The position numbers were made by a program, and so were the translations under genes. A DNA stretch of 34,053 nucleotides from Candidatus Poribacteria bacterium (lineage in GTDB: Bacteria > Poribacteria > WGA-4E > WGA-3G), in the NCBI GenBank assembly GCA_022823085.1, contig JAJDXV010000087.1:1-34053 (forward strand). Reading direction: 5' to 3'. Shown one piece after another: positions 1-8,043 of this stretch (position 1 is its first letter; the number at the start of each line of letters is the position of its first letter). The notes beneath the pieces were generated by a model. It saw only the letters and a list, made by a program, of their open reading frames with translations. It searched no databases and was not told the DNA's origin.

Positions 1-87
1 ATTTTTTCGCGTTTATTAGAACATTTTGGCTTAAAATGCGGAAAAATGCCTCTACGAGAGTGGTTAAAAGACTATAATGTAAATTAA
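1..87 (+). CDS. 3' end of an unidentified protein gene (partial)
   Basis: Frame 1 is open from the window edge for 28 codons and ends in two consecutive stops (TAA TAA at 85-90). The peptide has ordinary composition (it ends EWLKDYNVN) and looks like a real C-terminus. The start and most of the gene lie outside the window. I do not recognise the family. It converges on the Nudix gene, whose stop is only about 20 bases away. Confidence 0.4.
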   Translation: MFSRLLEHFGLKCGKMPLREWLKDYNVN

Positions 88-107
88 TAAAATACTGAAA
101 GTTAATT

Positions 108-512
108 TTAACAACGAGTTTTTAAATCGCTATAATGTCTAATATACGAAATATGCGTAAAGTCTTCCTGTGTAGAATGGTAATTGACAGTCAATCCCTT
201 CGTGAGTTTTTCCTTGTAAGGCATCGCGTTTAAATCGGGTTGAATATAAACCCGCGTTGTTTCTGCGATTATTCGCTCACCTTCCGCCAACTCATTTTCA
301 AAACACCCCAGATATGCCTCAATTTCCACAGACTGTAACCCTGTTTCCTCATAAACCTCTCTTTTTACAGCGGCTTCGAGGTCCTCACCTGCTTCAACAG
401 TCCCCGCCGGAATCTGAATCCCTGCAGCCGGATGTTTAAAGACAAGTAACTCTTTAACCCCATGCCTCTCGCGCACAATAAAGGCAGTGACCTTCTGGAT
501 AACTTCATTCAC
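108..512 (-). CDS. Nudix hydrolase
   Basis: A 134-residue protein with a complete Nudix box at residues 37-59: G, five residues, E43, seven residues, then REVYEETGL. This is the Mg2+-binding helix that hydrolyses nucleoside diphosphates linked to another group. The substrate cannot be read from the sequence; nucleotide sugars, dNTPs and capped nucleotides are all possible. The start is GTG at 512, supported by AGGAG eight bases upstream; no ATG in frame fits better. It is the last gene of a minus-strand run and lies 11 bases downstream of the metallopeptidase gene, so it is probably cotranscribed. The length is normal for a single-domain Nudix protein. Confidence 0.9.
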   Translation of the reverse strand: MNEVIQKVTAFIVRERHGVKELLVFKHPAAGIQIPAGTVEAGEDLEAAVKREVYEETGLQSVEIEAYLGCFENELAEGERIIAETTRVYIQPDLNAMPYKEKLTKGLTVNYHSTQEDFTHISYIRHYSDLKTRC

Positions 513-523
513 CCTAATTTCTC

Positions 524-1747
524 CTAATTCGATTGTGCTGTATCCAAAAGCGCACGACCCGTCTTTTCCTCAGCACGGAACACAGCGAGGTTACCACCAT
601 CGGCATCCTTGACCAACCAAACATGCCCAGTGTATGTATGCTGATTCACAAAATCACCCGCAGCAATCTTGCCGTAGTGCCGCTCCTCACCGGCACCATC
701 TACCCAATAGTACGCGATCTCGGCTTCGGTGAGATTCACGAAAATGATCGCAGTTTCCACCCGACTATCCGCTGACCTTAGATTCGGCAGCAAACTCGGA
801 TTGTGTCCCTCCAATTCTACCCATCTATCACCACCTTCGCTGTTCGGGTCTTTTAACTTCTGGTGAAATTCGTGCAACGCTATCAACTCAGCGGGCCACT
901 CAAACTTCGGTGACGTTTCAGGATTGAACCCTTGGAGATGTGAGAGACTTAAACGGGTCACCGCTTGCGTGTACCGCCAATCTCCATCACCATAGACCTC
1001 AGTTAACAGAACAGCGAGTGCGGGATCGTATTCTTTCAATTTGTCTCGTGTGTCAACATGGTTGTGTTGGTCATCGTTTGCTCGGTTTGTATCAAACCAA
1101 GACTGCGTCCCTTCAGCCCAATACTCCGCCTTGTTCGTGATAGCATACGTATTTTCCCAGAGTCCTTTTTCAACAGCAGCATCATACAGCACCTTAAGAC
1201 GGTCATCGAAACTCGGATCCACCGTATTTAATCCCATCTGATGGATCGCATGTGCGAACTCATGCACCAGAATATTCTCAGTCGAATACGGATCGCCTTC
1301 ATAATTAAGCAGGTTCTCCTCACCGCAACTCACAGCCGGTCTTGATGGCGTGGACCCTAAACCGCGTGCGCGTCGGTCCCAATAGTAATCAGGTTGTAGA
1401 TCGCTATGTTCCGGGATCTGCGTCGTGAGTTCGCTATATGCCATCACAGCAAAACGTACGTTATTTTTAGCGAGTGCCTGCAACACATCCTGTCGATGCC
1501 CGACCATCTGTTGAATAAGCCACGCCGCTTCCTTCAGCGCATACGGACTCACCTTCGCCGATGCGACAACAGGCAGTCCCTCCACGTCAAGCCATTGCAC
1601 ATAAAACGGATCCAATTTAAAAGTTTCACGCACAGTCGTCGGAGGCGGAACAGGTTTGGGAATATTGTCAACACTTTGCCCTGTTGCAGTTAGTTGAATG
1701 GAGAGAAACAGTATGTAGATCGCGAAAATAGCGGTTAAATAGAGCAT
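524..1747 (-). CDS. exported zinc metallopeptidase-like protein (HEFAH gluzincin)
   Basis: A 407-residue protein with a hydrophobic N-terminus (residues 1-20, then ATGQS), read as a signal peptide or membrane anchor. HEFAH at 162-166 is the HExxH zinc site. E208 or E212, in an EYWAEG segment about 42-46 residues later, is the likely third zinc ligand. This layout, HExxH followed by a (D/E)Y(F/W)AE helix, is that of the anthrax lethal factor-like and Pro-Pro endopeptidase gluzincins. The C-terminal 130 residues show no motif I can name. The upstream ribosome site is weak. It sits 31 bases after the cytosine methyltransferase gene and just before the Nudix gene. The substrate is unknown. Confidence 0.75.
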   Translation of the reverse strand: MLYLTAIFAIYILFLSIQLTATGQSVDNIPKPVPPPTTVRETFKLDPFYVQWLDVEGLPVVASAKVSPYALKEAAWLIQQMVGHRQDVLQALAKNNVRFAVMAYSELTTQIPEHSDLQPDYYWDRRARGLGSTPSRPAVSCGEENLLNYEGDPYSTENILVHEFAHAIHQMGLNTVDPSFDDRLKVLYDAAVEKGLWENTYAITNKAEYWAEGTQSWFDTNRANDDQHNHVDTRDKLKEYDPALAVLLTEVYGDGDWRYTQAVTRLSLSHLQGFNPETSPKFEWPAELIALHEFHQKLKDPNSEGGDRWVELEGHNPSLLPNLRSADSRVETAIIFVNLTEAEIAYYWVDGAGEERHYGKIAAGDFVNQHTYTGHVWLVKDADGGNLAVFRAEEKTGRALLDTAQSN

Positions 1748-1778
1748 AGGATAGTCCCACTTTAGTATCAGAAACTGT

Positions 1779-2750
1779 TCATTTTGATTCTCGAAATAGA
1801 AGCATCTGAACAGATTCCTGTTTAATTGGATTTAAGGTGTCTCCCTTTTCGGAGATGTAGGTGTTGATGCAACGTGCAATGTACTCTGCCTGTTTCACCG
1901 GTACAGCATTCCCAATCATCTGCTCCAAATTGGTTTTCGATCCAGTGAAACGAAAGCCTTTTGGAAAGGTTTGGAGATAACTTCGTTCTAACGTTGTGAG
2001 TGGACGCACTTTTTCTGAAATAAGTGCCGTGTCCTTCGGATGCGCTTTGTAGGTTTTCGGAATTGGACGATTAACGCCTCTCACCGTCGGACTCGGTTCA
2101 TCAACGCTAAAGACTGCCCGGCGGCTATAGTTGCGCGGATGTCGGTAGTAATGGGCAACATCAAGACTATCCCCCAAGTAATCACGGACTGTCATCGGTT
2201 TGGTATCCAGATTGTGGTCCAAATAACTCGCAAGAGCTCTACTGTCCATTGAAATAGATAAACCCAACTCACCAATGAGAAACAGTCTTTTTCGTTTTTG
2301 CGGAACACCACACTGGTTTGCGTCTAAAATTCGCTGTGTTAGTGAATATCCTGCGTCTCTTAGAATCTCACCCGCCTGTCGATACCGTTGACTTTTCACA
2401 GTTCTATCCACATTTTCCATGACAAACCACTTCGGTTTTGTATGTGCGACAATCTGTGCAAAACTCACAGTCAAATCGGCTCTTCCCAAACTTTCGTCTC
2501 GTTTACCGGCATGCGAAAAATCCTGACACGGAGGCCCACCAATAATCATATCAAATTGATATGCGTTTAAGAGTCCTAAACTTTCTTGCCAATTACCGAG
2601 ATCTATTTTGTGCATGTTATGTGCAAAATTAGCACGATAAACATCAATAGCCGGTTCCCAGTTATCAAAAGCAGCAACTGCTTCAAAGCCAGCATTTTGG
2701 AATCCGAGTGTCATGCCACCACACCCAGCGAAGAGATCAACAAATTTCAT
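1779..2750 (-). CDS. DNA (cytosine-5) methyltransferase
   Basis: A 323-residue protein with the m5C methyltransferase motifs in canonical order: motif I DLFAGCGG (5-12) for S-adenosylmethionine; motif IV GGPPCQDFSHAG (71-82) with catalytic C75; motif VI ENV (112-114); motif VIII QKRKRLFLIG (151-160); a target-recognition segment at about 165-245; motif IX RPLTTLE; and motif X IGNAVP near the C-terminus. All catalytic positions are intact. The ATG overlaps the stop of the upstream gene as ATGA, implying translational coupling. No recognisable restriction endonuclease is adjacent, so it is either an orphan (regulatory or defence) methyltransferase or is paired with the uncharacterised upstream protein. 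The recognition sequence cannot be inferred. Confidence 0.93.
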   Translation of the reverse strand: MKFVDLFAGCGGMTLGFQNAGFEAVAAFDNWEPAIDVYRANFAHNMHKIDLGNWQESLGLLNAYQFDMIIGGPPCQDFSHAGKRDESLGRADLTVSFAQIVAHTKPKWFVMENVDRTVKSQRYRQAGEILRDAGYSLTQRILDANQCGVPQKRKRLFLIGELGLSISMDSRALASYLDHNLDTKPMTVRDYLGDSLDVAHYYRHPRNYSRRAVFSVDEPSPTVRGVNRPIPKTYKAHPKDTALISEKVRPLTTLERSYLQTFPKGFRFTGSKTNLEQMIGNAVPVKQAEYIARCINTYISEKGDTLNPIKQESVQMLLFRESK

Positions 2751-3448
2751 ATATCAAAATCCCTGTTGTAAGTCTTCGATTTCGCGTGACGGGATTTACT
2801 TCGCAATACCCAAACACTACCAGTGAAATTACTTTCAATCAGTTGCTGAAAAATTTTATGATCTGCCGATGGCTTAATATCAAATGTATCAACTTCAGAT
2901 GAAAACGGATAAATTTCGGCTTCACCCGACAATATAGCAAAGAATTTACCACGCTTGTTCGGCAAAAAAATAGGACCTCGCCATTCCAAATATTCAACTA
3001 TCGGCGATCTATCTGGCATAGACATTTCCGCATGGAGGAGAACTTCTGCCCTATCCTGCAATTTGATGAAAGCAGGGATCCTGTTTTGGAGTCGGATGTT
3101 GCCTTGAAAGTAGGGTGTCTTGAAAAACACCCGCTCCGAAAAAGCCAAAAGTTTGGACGAGTTAAACGCATGCGGCAAATAGTATCCATCTAAACTCGTT
3201 CCATCTTCAGTGTTACAAACACCGACAGCGATAACAAACTCCTTAAACTTGAATCCCCGCCACTTCGCATCTATCGCACTCAGTAAAAGTACCGCCTTAC
3301 CGTTTTCATGGTACGGCAAAAGTTCCTCCGCATCTAATACCGCTTGCCAAAACGATAGATCCGCTGTACCGTGCAACGTGACTTCTCTGACATTATAGAG
3401 ATTCGCAGCATATTGGATAGAGGGGTTCGTAGATGCAGTGTTAGACAT
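2747..3448 (-). CDS. uncharacterised protein, possibly acetoacetate decarboxylase-like fold
   Basis: A 233-residue soluble protein with no signal peptide or membrane segment. I cannot assign it with certainty. The middle section (EFVIAVGV, then GYYLPHAFNSSKLLAFSER, then KTPYF) resembles the acetoacetate decarboxylase/DUF2071 type of beta-barrel; this is a weak, pattern-level impression. The C-terminus is basic (RSKSRHAKSKTYNRDFDI). ATG at 3448 is preferred because it overlaps the end of the GH32 gene by eight bases (ATGTCTAA) and has GGAA upstream; an ATG at 3472 would overlap by 32. The stop overlaps the methyltransferase start (ATGA). The coupling makes a role with the methyltransferase possible, but no PD-(D/E)xK, HNH or GIY-YIG signature is visible. 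Confidence 0.65.
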   Translation of the reverse strand: MSNTASTNPSIQYAANLYNVREVTLHGTADLSFWQAVLDAEELLPYHENGKAVLLLSAIDAKWRGFKFKEFVIAVGVCNTEDGTSLDGYYLPHAFNSSKLLAFSERVFFKTPYFQGNIRLQNRIPAFIKLQDRAEVLLHAEMSMPDRSPIVEYLEWRGPIFLPNKRGKFFAILSGEAEIYPFSSEVDTFDIKPSADHKIFQQLIESNFTGSVWVLRSKSRHAKSKTYNRDFDI

Positions 3449-5000
3449 AGATGTTCCGCATCTGCCAAGCATCTAAGGATTTGAGATCACATGCCTGTCC
3501 TTGCGAACGCAATGATACACCGACGCTCTCTTCCTTATCAGGATAGACGCGCATCGCGACGCACTGCTTCCCGTTAGCGAATACTTCCACGACGCTCTTA
3601 TCAACAAACACTCGGAGTTTGAGCGTCTCACCGCGGGCAATAGAGACCGGTCCAGTCTCAGGCGCGCGTGAAAGCACATCCGGTGCAACCGACGCGTATG
3701 ACGAATCAATCGTCAGCAAACTATCACGCACATCAACGCCAGGGTTCAGGTTGCGTAAGCCACGTTCTCTGAAGAACGCGATGCGGGTGAACTCCTCTTT
3801 CTGTGGCGAACGGAGGACGTTCAACTCAACCATCGGTGCCGATTTCGGGTCGATTTCGAGTTCAAGTTCCATCGCGTTGCCGTTTATACCTTCAAGCACA
3901 ACTTCCTCGTTCGCGGGGAGCGTCATCGCATCAATGTGTCGATGTTCATACCGCAACGATTCAATATCACCCGCAGGTTCAACACCAACTTCATCCCTGG
4001 AGAGCAGCGTCAGACGCCGCGGCAACGTCATAATCTGGTTCCAACCCTTCGTCGGTTTCGCTGGGTTCATGTTATAGATCACGATAAGTCCACCGTTACC
4101 GTCTGGTGTCGCAGAGGGCGCGTGGACACCCGCAGGAGCCGCTGCCCCGAAATTGTTTTTCGCACCCGCCGTCACGACGAATTTGTCGCGTTCGGTATCA
4201 TAATCACCGAGCAGATACTGTCCACCGCTTATATGGCTAAAGAAAAGGAGTATATGTCGGTCACCGATGGGCCAGAAATACGGACACGCGCCGTCATCAC
4301 CCACCAACGTGAACAGATCGTCTTCAACAAACGGATGTAGATAGACCCAGTTCGCTAAATCTGCTGAACGGAGCAGGAAGTTCGCACGAATCGGTTTGCC
4401 GCCAGGTCCATGCGGGAGTGTGCCACCGGAAAGCGAGTAATACATGCCATCCTTCTTCCAGATGCACGGGTCAAAGACACGGTAGACCGGGGTCGTACCG
4501 TCGGCGTGTTTCGCAGGGATAACCGCCTGCCCAGACACCTTCTCCCAATTCAGGAGCAACGGATCCCTCGACACCGCCACCATATTCCCGACGACCGTGC
4601 CGTGATACATCGCAATCACGCGGTCTTCCTCTACAAGCGTTGCACCGGAGAAACAGCACCGCTCCGGGTTCGGGTAAATCGCGTACGGTAGATCGCGCCA
4701 GTGGATGAGATCGTCGCTTATCGCGTGTCCCCAATGCTGACGTGTGTCTTCCGGCGGATACGCTTGATAAAAGAGATGCCACCGCCCCTGCCAGAAACAG
4801 AGACCGTTCGGGTCATTCAGCATCGCTTCGGGGTTGATATAGTGATAAATCGGACGGTGCGGATCGCCTTGATAGGTTTCCCGATACGCGTTGAGCCGTT
4901 GCATCAACGGGTTCTTTTCCAATTGCGCTTCTTGTTCTTCCAACGTCTCCGCAAATGTATAATGCGGCACACGCGAGGTATAATCTTCGTTGGTTGCCAT
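3441..5000 (-). CDS. GH32-like beta-fructosidase / sucrose hydrolase
   Basis: A 519-residue protein with the five-bladed beta-propeller motifs of clan GH-J. LNDPNG at 61-66 holds the predicted nucleophile D63; FYQ is at 78-80; FSGA (117-120) matches the FSGS block; FDP at 176-178 replaces the usual RDP and keeps the stabilising D177. The C-terminal third (about 370-515) matches the GH32 beta-sandwich, including KSVVEVFANG. The EC motif that carries the acid/base Glu reads GACP (237-240), with Ala where Glu is expected, so activity or specificity may differ. There is no signal peptide, so it is probably cytoplasmic. The start is ATG at 5000 with AGGAG six bases upstream; a longer TTG reading is less likely. 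It is the first gene of the minus-strand run. Confidence 0.88.
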   Translation of the reverse strand: MATNEDYTSRVPHYTFAETLEEQEAQLEKNPLMQRLNAYRETYQGDPHRPIYHYINPEAMLNDPNGLCFWQGRWHLFYQAYPPEDTRQHWGHAISDDLIHWRDLPYAIYPNPERCCFSGATLVEEDRVIAMYHGTVVGNMVAVSRDPLLLNWEKVSGQAVIPAKHADGTTPVYRVFDPCIWKKDGMYYSLSGGTLPHGPGGKPIRANFLLRSADLANWVYLHPFVEDDLFTLVGDDGACPYFWPIGDRHILLFFSHISGGQYLLGDYDTERDKFVVTAGAKNNFGAAAPAGVHAPSATPDGNGGLIVIYNMNPAKPTKGWNQIMTLPRRLTLLSRDEVGVEPAGDIESLRYEHRHIDAMTLPANEEVVLEGINGNAMELELEIDPKSAPMVELNVLRSPQKEEFTRIAFFRERGLRNLNPGVDVRDSLLTIDSSYASVAPDVLSRAPETGPVSIARGETLKLRVFVDKSVVEVFANGKQCVAMRVYPDKEESVGVSLRSQGQACDLKSLDAWQMRNIYV

Positions 5001-5045
5001 CGTTTCTCCTCGACTATGCAATCTTTATCAAATTTCGTGATGCTT

Positions 5046-5074
5046 AGCATAACACAGAATCGCCCACCTGTCCA
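5046..5074 (-). promoter_or_regulatory. sigma-70-type promoter for the GH32 run
   Basis: On the minus strand TGGACA (5074-5069) is followed after exactly 17 bases by TATGCT (5051-5046), preceded by TGT as an extended -10. It points at the GH32 gene with a leader of about 40 bases and lies back to back with the promoter at 5085-5113. Confidence 0.55.
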
Positions 5075-5084
5075 GAAAATTTAA

Positions 5085-5113
5085 TTGACACAATTTTTAG
5101 ATTTTGCTATAAT
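5085..5113 (+). promoter_or_regulatory. consensus sigma-70 promoter
   Basis: A perfect TTGACA (5085-5090), a 17-base spacer and a perfect TATAAT (5108-5113) preceded by TGC, which also gives an extended -10. This is the strongest promoter in the window. Transcription should start near 5120, about 54 bases before the mannonate dehydratase-like gene. Confidence 0.85.
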
Positions 5114-5173
5114 GCGGAAATACCACAGAAAATAATGCAAACAACACTTCAATCGTTGAAGGAGCGGAAAACA

Positions 5174-6172
5174 ATGGATAAAACAGGAAAACAACTGCCA
5201 AAAAAAGCGGAGATGCATGTCGGTGTTCAAGGCATCGGGACCTCTCCGAAAGAGTTGGCATTCCTTGTCCGGCACGGTGTGACACACATGGATGCCTCCG
5301 TTGAAAACACTGAAACCGAAACGTTGATTCGACACAAAGAAGAAGCAGCAGAAGCCGGTGTCAGCCTTGAGATGATTCATATCGGGCTTCCGAGAAGCAT
5401 TACACTTGCGCAAGCCCCGCAGCGCGATAGAGACCTTGATGCGGTTTGCGAGATGATTGAGAATGCCGCAGCGGCAGGTCTACGAGGCTTGAACTACAAC
5501 TTCTGTATCTTGAATCATCAACGCACCGAGAGCACACCGGGACGTGGCGGTTCACGTTACAGCACCTTCGACTTTTCCAAATACGATAACGACGCACGCT
5601 CAGAGGCAGGCGAGGTCAGCCGTGAAGAAGCGTTTGATCGGATCGCATACTTCCTCGAACGCGTGATCCCTGTCGCTGAAGATAACAAAATCCAAATGGC
5701 GTGCCATCCAAACGATCCACCTGCCCCAATTTTAAGAGGTGTCGAACGGTGGAATCACCCGATATTTGATGGATTGAAACGCTATTCCGAGATTGCAGAG
5801 AGTCCGTATCACGGGTTCAACTTCTGCTGTGGTACAGTCTCGGAAGGATTAGCGGATCCCGGCACCGAATTTTATGAAATTCTCCAATACTTCGGTGAAC
5901 GGAAAAAGGTTTTTAACATTCACTTCCGCAATATCCGCGGCGGACTACACAACTTCCAAGAGGTTTGGCCCGACGAAGGACACCTCGACATGCACAAAGT
6001 TGCACAGGTCCTCCGAGATGTGGAATATCCGTACATGCTGATGCCGGACCACGCGCCATCGCACCCCGATGATAAAGCACCGCAAGGCGTATCCGGCAGA
6101 GTCCGACAGGCGTGGGCATTCCAGTTCGGATACATCATCGCCTTAATTCAGGCGGTCAATTCAGAGCCGTAA
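5174..6172 (+). CDS. mannonate dehydratase-like enzyme (UxuA family)
   Basis: A 332-residue TIM-barrel protein. The metal-site motifs of UxuA-type mannonate dehydratase (D-mannonate to 2-keto-3-deoxygluconate) are recognisable: HPNDPP with H178 (usually HPDDPP), NFCCGT with C218, HFRN with H250, and PDH with D292. It is somewhat shorter than the E. coli enzyme and the Asp-to-Asn change in the first motif suggests a divergent subfamily, so the exact substrate is uncertain. The start is ATG at 5174, with AAGGAG nine bases upstream; an upstream ATG at 5135 has no ribosome site. The strong promoter at 5085-5113 drives it. It may be cotranscribed with the LamG genes that follow. Confidence 0.8.
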   Translation: MDKTGKQLPKKAEMHVGVQGIGTSPKELAFLVRHGVTHMDASVENTETETLIRHKEEAAEAGVSLEMIHIGLPRSITLAQAPQRDRDLDAVCEMIENAAAAGLRGLNYNFCILNHQRTESTPGRGGSRYSTFDFSKYDNDARSEAGEVSREEAFDRIAYFLERVIPVAEDNKIQMACHPNDPPAPILRGVERWNHPIFDGLKRYSEIAESPYHGFNFCCGTVSEGLADPGTEFYEILQYFGERKKVFNIHFRNIRGGLHNFQEVWPDEGHLDMHKVAQVLRDVEYPYMLMPDHAPSHPDDKAPQGVSGRVRQAWAFQFGYIIALIQAVNSEP

Positions 6173-6234
6173 ATTGTGAATTTTAACCAGCCAAAATGCT
6201 TTATTTATCACAAACCAAACTTTCAGGAGAGAAA

Positions 6235-7017
6235 ATGAAATCCATTATAACTTGTTTAGCAATTCTTACAATGAGTCTGACCCTCACAGTACACACTTAT
6301 GCCGAGATCGATCTCGAAACCGCAAGGGGTATTTGGCTACTCGATGAAGGGGACGGCAATGTCATCAACGATATGTCCGGAAACGAGAACCACGGCGAAC
6401 TTCAAGGTGGTGAATGGGTTGGCGGACCCAATGGTGCTTCCGCGCTGAGTTTAAACGGACAAGACGATCGCGTTATCATTCCAGACGCCGATAGCCTGTA
6501 CCTCGAAGAAGCGTGGACGATCACGTCATGGGTGTTTGTCAACGCATCAGAGAACGGTTTTGGACATATCCTCGGAAAAAGACCCGCAGCCGGAACCATC
6601 GCAAATTATGCTTTCAGAACAAGCGGCAACGGTACGGCTTGGGAAGCCTATTATGCACGAGACGGTTGGAAAGGGGCATGGAGTCAAGGAACCGTCCAGA
6701 AAGATGTCTGGTTGTATATGACAGCAACTTATGATGGCACGGATACCATTACAATCTACGAAAATGGAGCTGAAATCGGTGCCGTCAGCGGCATGGGTGC
6801 CCCAGCACCCCGAAATGACACTGACGTTAACATCGGTGGTTGGACCGACAACACTTCAGAGACGCTTGATGGTATGCTCGCTGAGGTCGCGCTTTTTGAT
6901 GTCGCACTGTCAGAAGCGGACATAAACAACCTGATGGAGGACGGACTATCGTCCATAACGGCTGTTGAACCTACTGGCAAACTCGCGACGACATGGGCTG
7001 GCATCAAATCGCGATAA
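6235..7017 (+). CDS. secreted LamG (concanavalin-like) domain protein, copy 1
   Basis: A 260-residue protein. It has a signal peptide at residues 1-23 with a TYA cleavage site, then one LamG-like jelly-roll at about 27-235. Typical elements are GIWLLDEG near its start, ALSLNGQDDRV, the WTITSWVF strand, and a final EVALFDVALSEADI strand-helix before a short linker. Such domains bind glycans or surface ligands and have no catalytic residues. The C-terminus (VEPTGK..., ending TWAGIKSR) belongs to a motif shared by five proteins in the window. ATG at 6235 is chosen for its AGGAGA site and signal peptide; an upstream ATG at 6196 adds only a nonsense leader. The next gene is a close tandem duplicate of identical length. 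Confidence 0.88.
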   Translation: MKSIITCLAILTMSLTLTVHTYAEIDLETARGIWLLDEGDGNVINDMSGNENHGELQGGEWVGGPNGASALSLNGQDDRVIIPDADSLYLEEAWTITSWVFVNASENGFGHILGKRPAAGTIANYAFRTSGNGTAWEAYYARDGWKGAWSQGTVQKDVWLYMTATYDGTDTITIYENGAEIGAVSGMGAPAPRNDTDVNIGGWTDNTSETLDGMLAEVALFDVALSEADINNLMEDGLSSITAVEPTGKLATTWAGIKSR

Positions 7018-7124
7018 GTGATACGGCAAAATTGGCGCAAGTCAGTGCGTTCTTTGAAACCATCCGCACCCGTTTTGTAATTGCTAATTTTAACCACAGT
7101 TTGGTCTATAGCAAAGGAGAAAAA

Positions 7125-7907
7125 ATGAGATCCATTATAACTTGCTTAGCGATTATCAGCATCAGTCTAACCTTCGCAGTCTATGCACACGCGAAACTCG
7201 ACGTTGAAACAGCAAGAGGGATTTGGCTACTCGACGAAGGTAAAGGCAACGTTGTCAACGATAGTTCCGGCTATGAGCACCACGGTGAACTTCAGGGCGG
7301 AAAATGGGTTGACGGACCAGACGGTGCCCCCGCGCTGAGCTTAAACGGGCAAAACGACCGAGTTATCATCCCGGACACCGATAGTCTGTACCTTGACGAT
7401 GCATGGACAATCACCGCATGGGCTTTTGTGAACAAAGCCGAAAACGGTTATGGACATATCCTCGGAAAAAGACCCGCGAATGGGACAATCGCCAATTACG
7501 CGTTCAGGACAAGCAGTACCGGCACCGGCTGGGAAGCTTATTTCGCACGAGACGGTTGGAAAGGGGCTTGGGGACAAGGCGTTGTTAAGAAAGACGTTTG
7601 GCTGTATATGACAGCAACCTACGACGCAAAAGACACCATCAAGATATACGAAAATGGTGTCGAAATCGCGTCTGTCGGCGGGATGGGGAAACCAGCACCC
7701 CGAGATAACGCACCCGTCAACATCGGCGGCTGGGAAAACAACACCTCAGAAACCCTCAACGGTATGCTTTATGAGGTCGCACTCTTTGATGTCGCCTTGG
7801 AAGAAGATGACATTAACGATCTGATGGAGAACGGATTAGAGACACTATTGGCTGTCGAGCCTTCTGGTAAACTGACAACCACGTGGGCAGACCTCAAATC
7901 ACGGTAA
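7125..7907 (+). CDS. secreted LamG (concanavalin-like) domain protein, copy 2
   Basis: A 260-residue tandem paralogue of the preceding gene, same length and most residues alike. It has a signal peptide at 1-23 (cleavage after AHA) and one LamG jelly-roll at about 27-235. The C-terminal motif reads VEPSGK..., ending TWADLKSR. The real start is ATG at 7125, with AAAGGAGA just upstream; the reading frame continues open to 6993, but that part lacks signal-peptide character and overlaps copy 1. The 107-base gap between the copies repeats an 11-base block (AATTTTAACCA) found ahead of copy 1, so the leader was duplicated too. Confidence 0.88.
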   Translation: MRSIITCLAIISISLTFAVYAHAKLDVETARGIWLLDEGKGNVVNDSSGYEHHGELQGGKWVDGPDGAPALSLNGQNDRVIIPDTDSLYLDDAWTITAWAFVNKAENGYGHILGKRPANGTIANYAFRTSSTGTGWEAYFARDGWKGAWGQGVVKKDVWLYMTATYDAKDTIKIYENGVEIASVGGMGKPAPRDNAPVNIGGWENNTSETLNGMLYEVALFDVALEEDDINDLMENGLETLLAVEPSGKLTTTWADLKSR

Positions 7908-7917
7908 AAAATCCAGC

Positions 7918-7966
7918 AAATTGCGTGGTGTCAATACACCGTTTAACAACTGACTTCACGCAATTT
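7918..7966. repeat. 10-base perfect inverted repeat with nested hairpin
   Basis: AAATTGCGTG (7918-7927) pairs exactly with CACGCAATTT (7957-7966) across a 29-base loop. The loop itself begins with a five-base hairpin (GGTGT-CAAT-ACACC, 7927-7940). It lies 10 bases after the second LamG stop. No U-run follows, so it is a doubtful intrinsic terminator; it could instead be an RNA-stabilising 3' structure or a short mobile-repeat remnant. Confidence 0.5.
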
Positions 7967-8043
7967 GTGGGTACCTATTTCCATTTTCACAGCAACACCT
8001 CGCACCTGATCTAATACCACCGCACACCAATCACGGGAACATT

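Noticed and set aside
3619..4340. Plus-strand frames of 134-152 codons inside the GH32 gene
   Set aside because: They oppose a well-conserved enzyme, are rich in Arg/Ser typical of shadow frames, and lack a start site.
7918..7966. Standard rho-independent terminator
   Set aside because: The loop is 29 bases and there is no U-run, so it is listed only as an inverted repeat.
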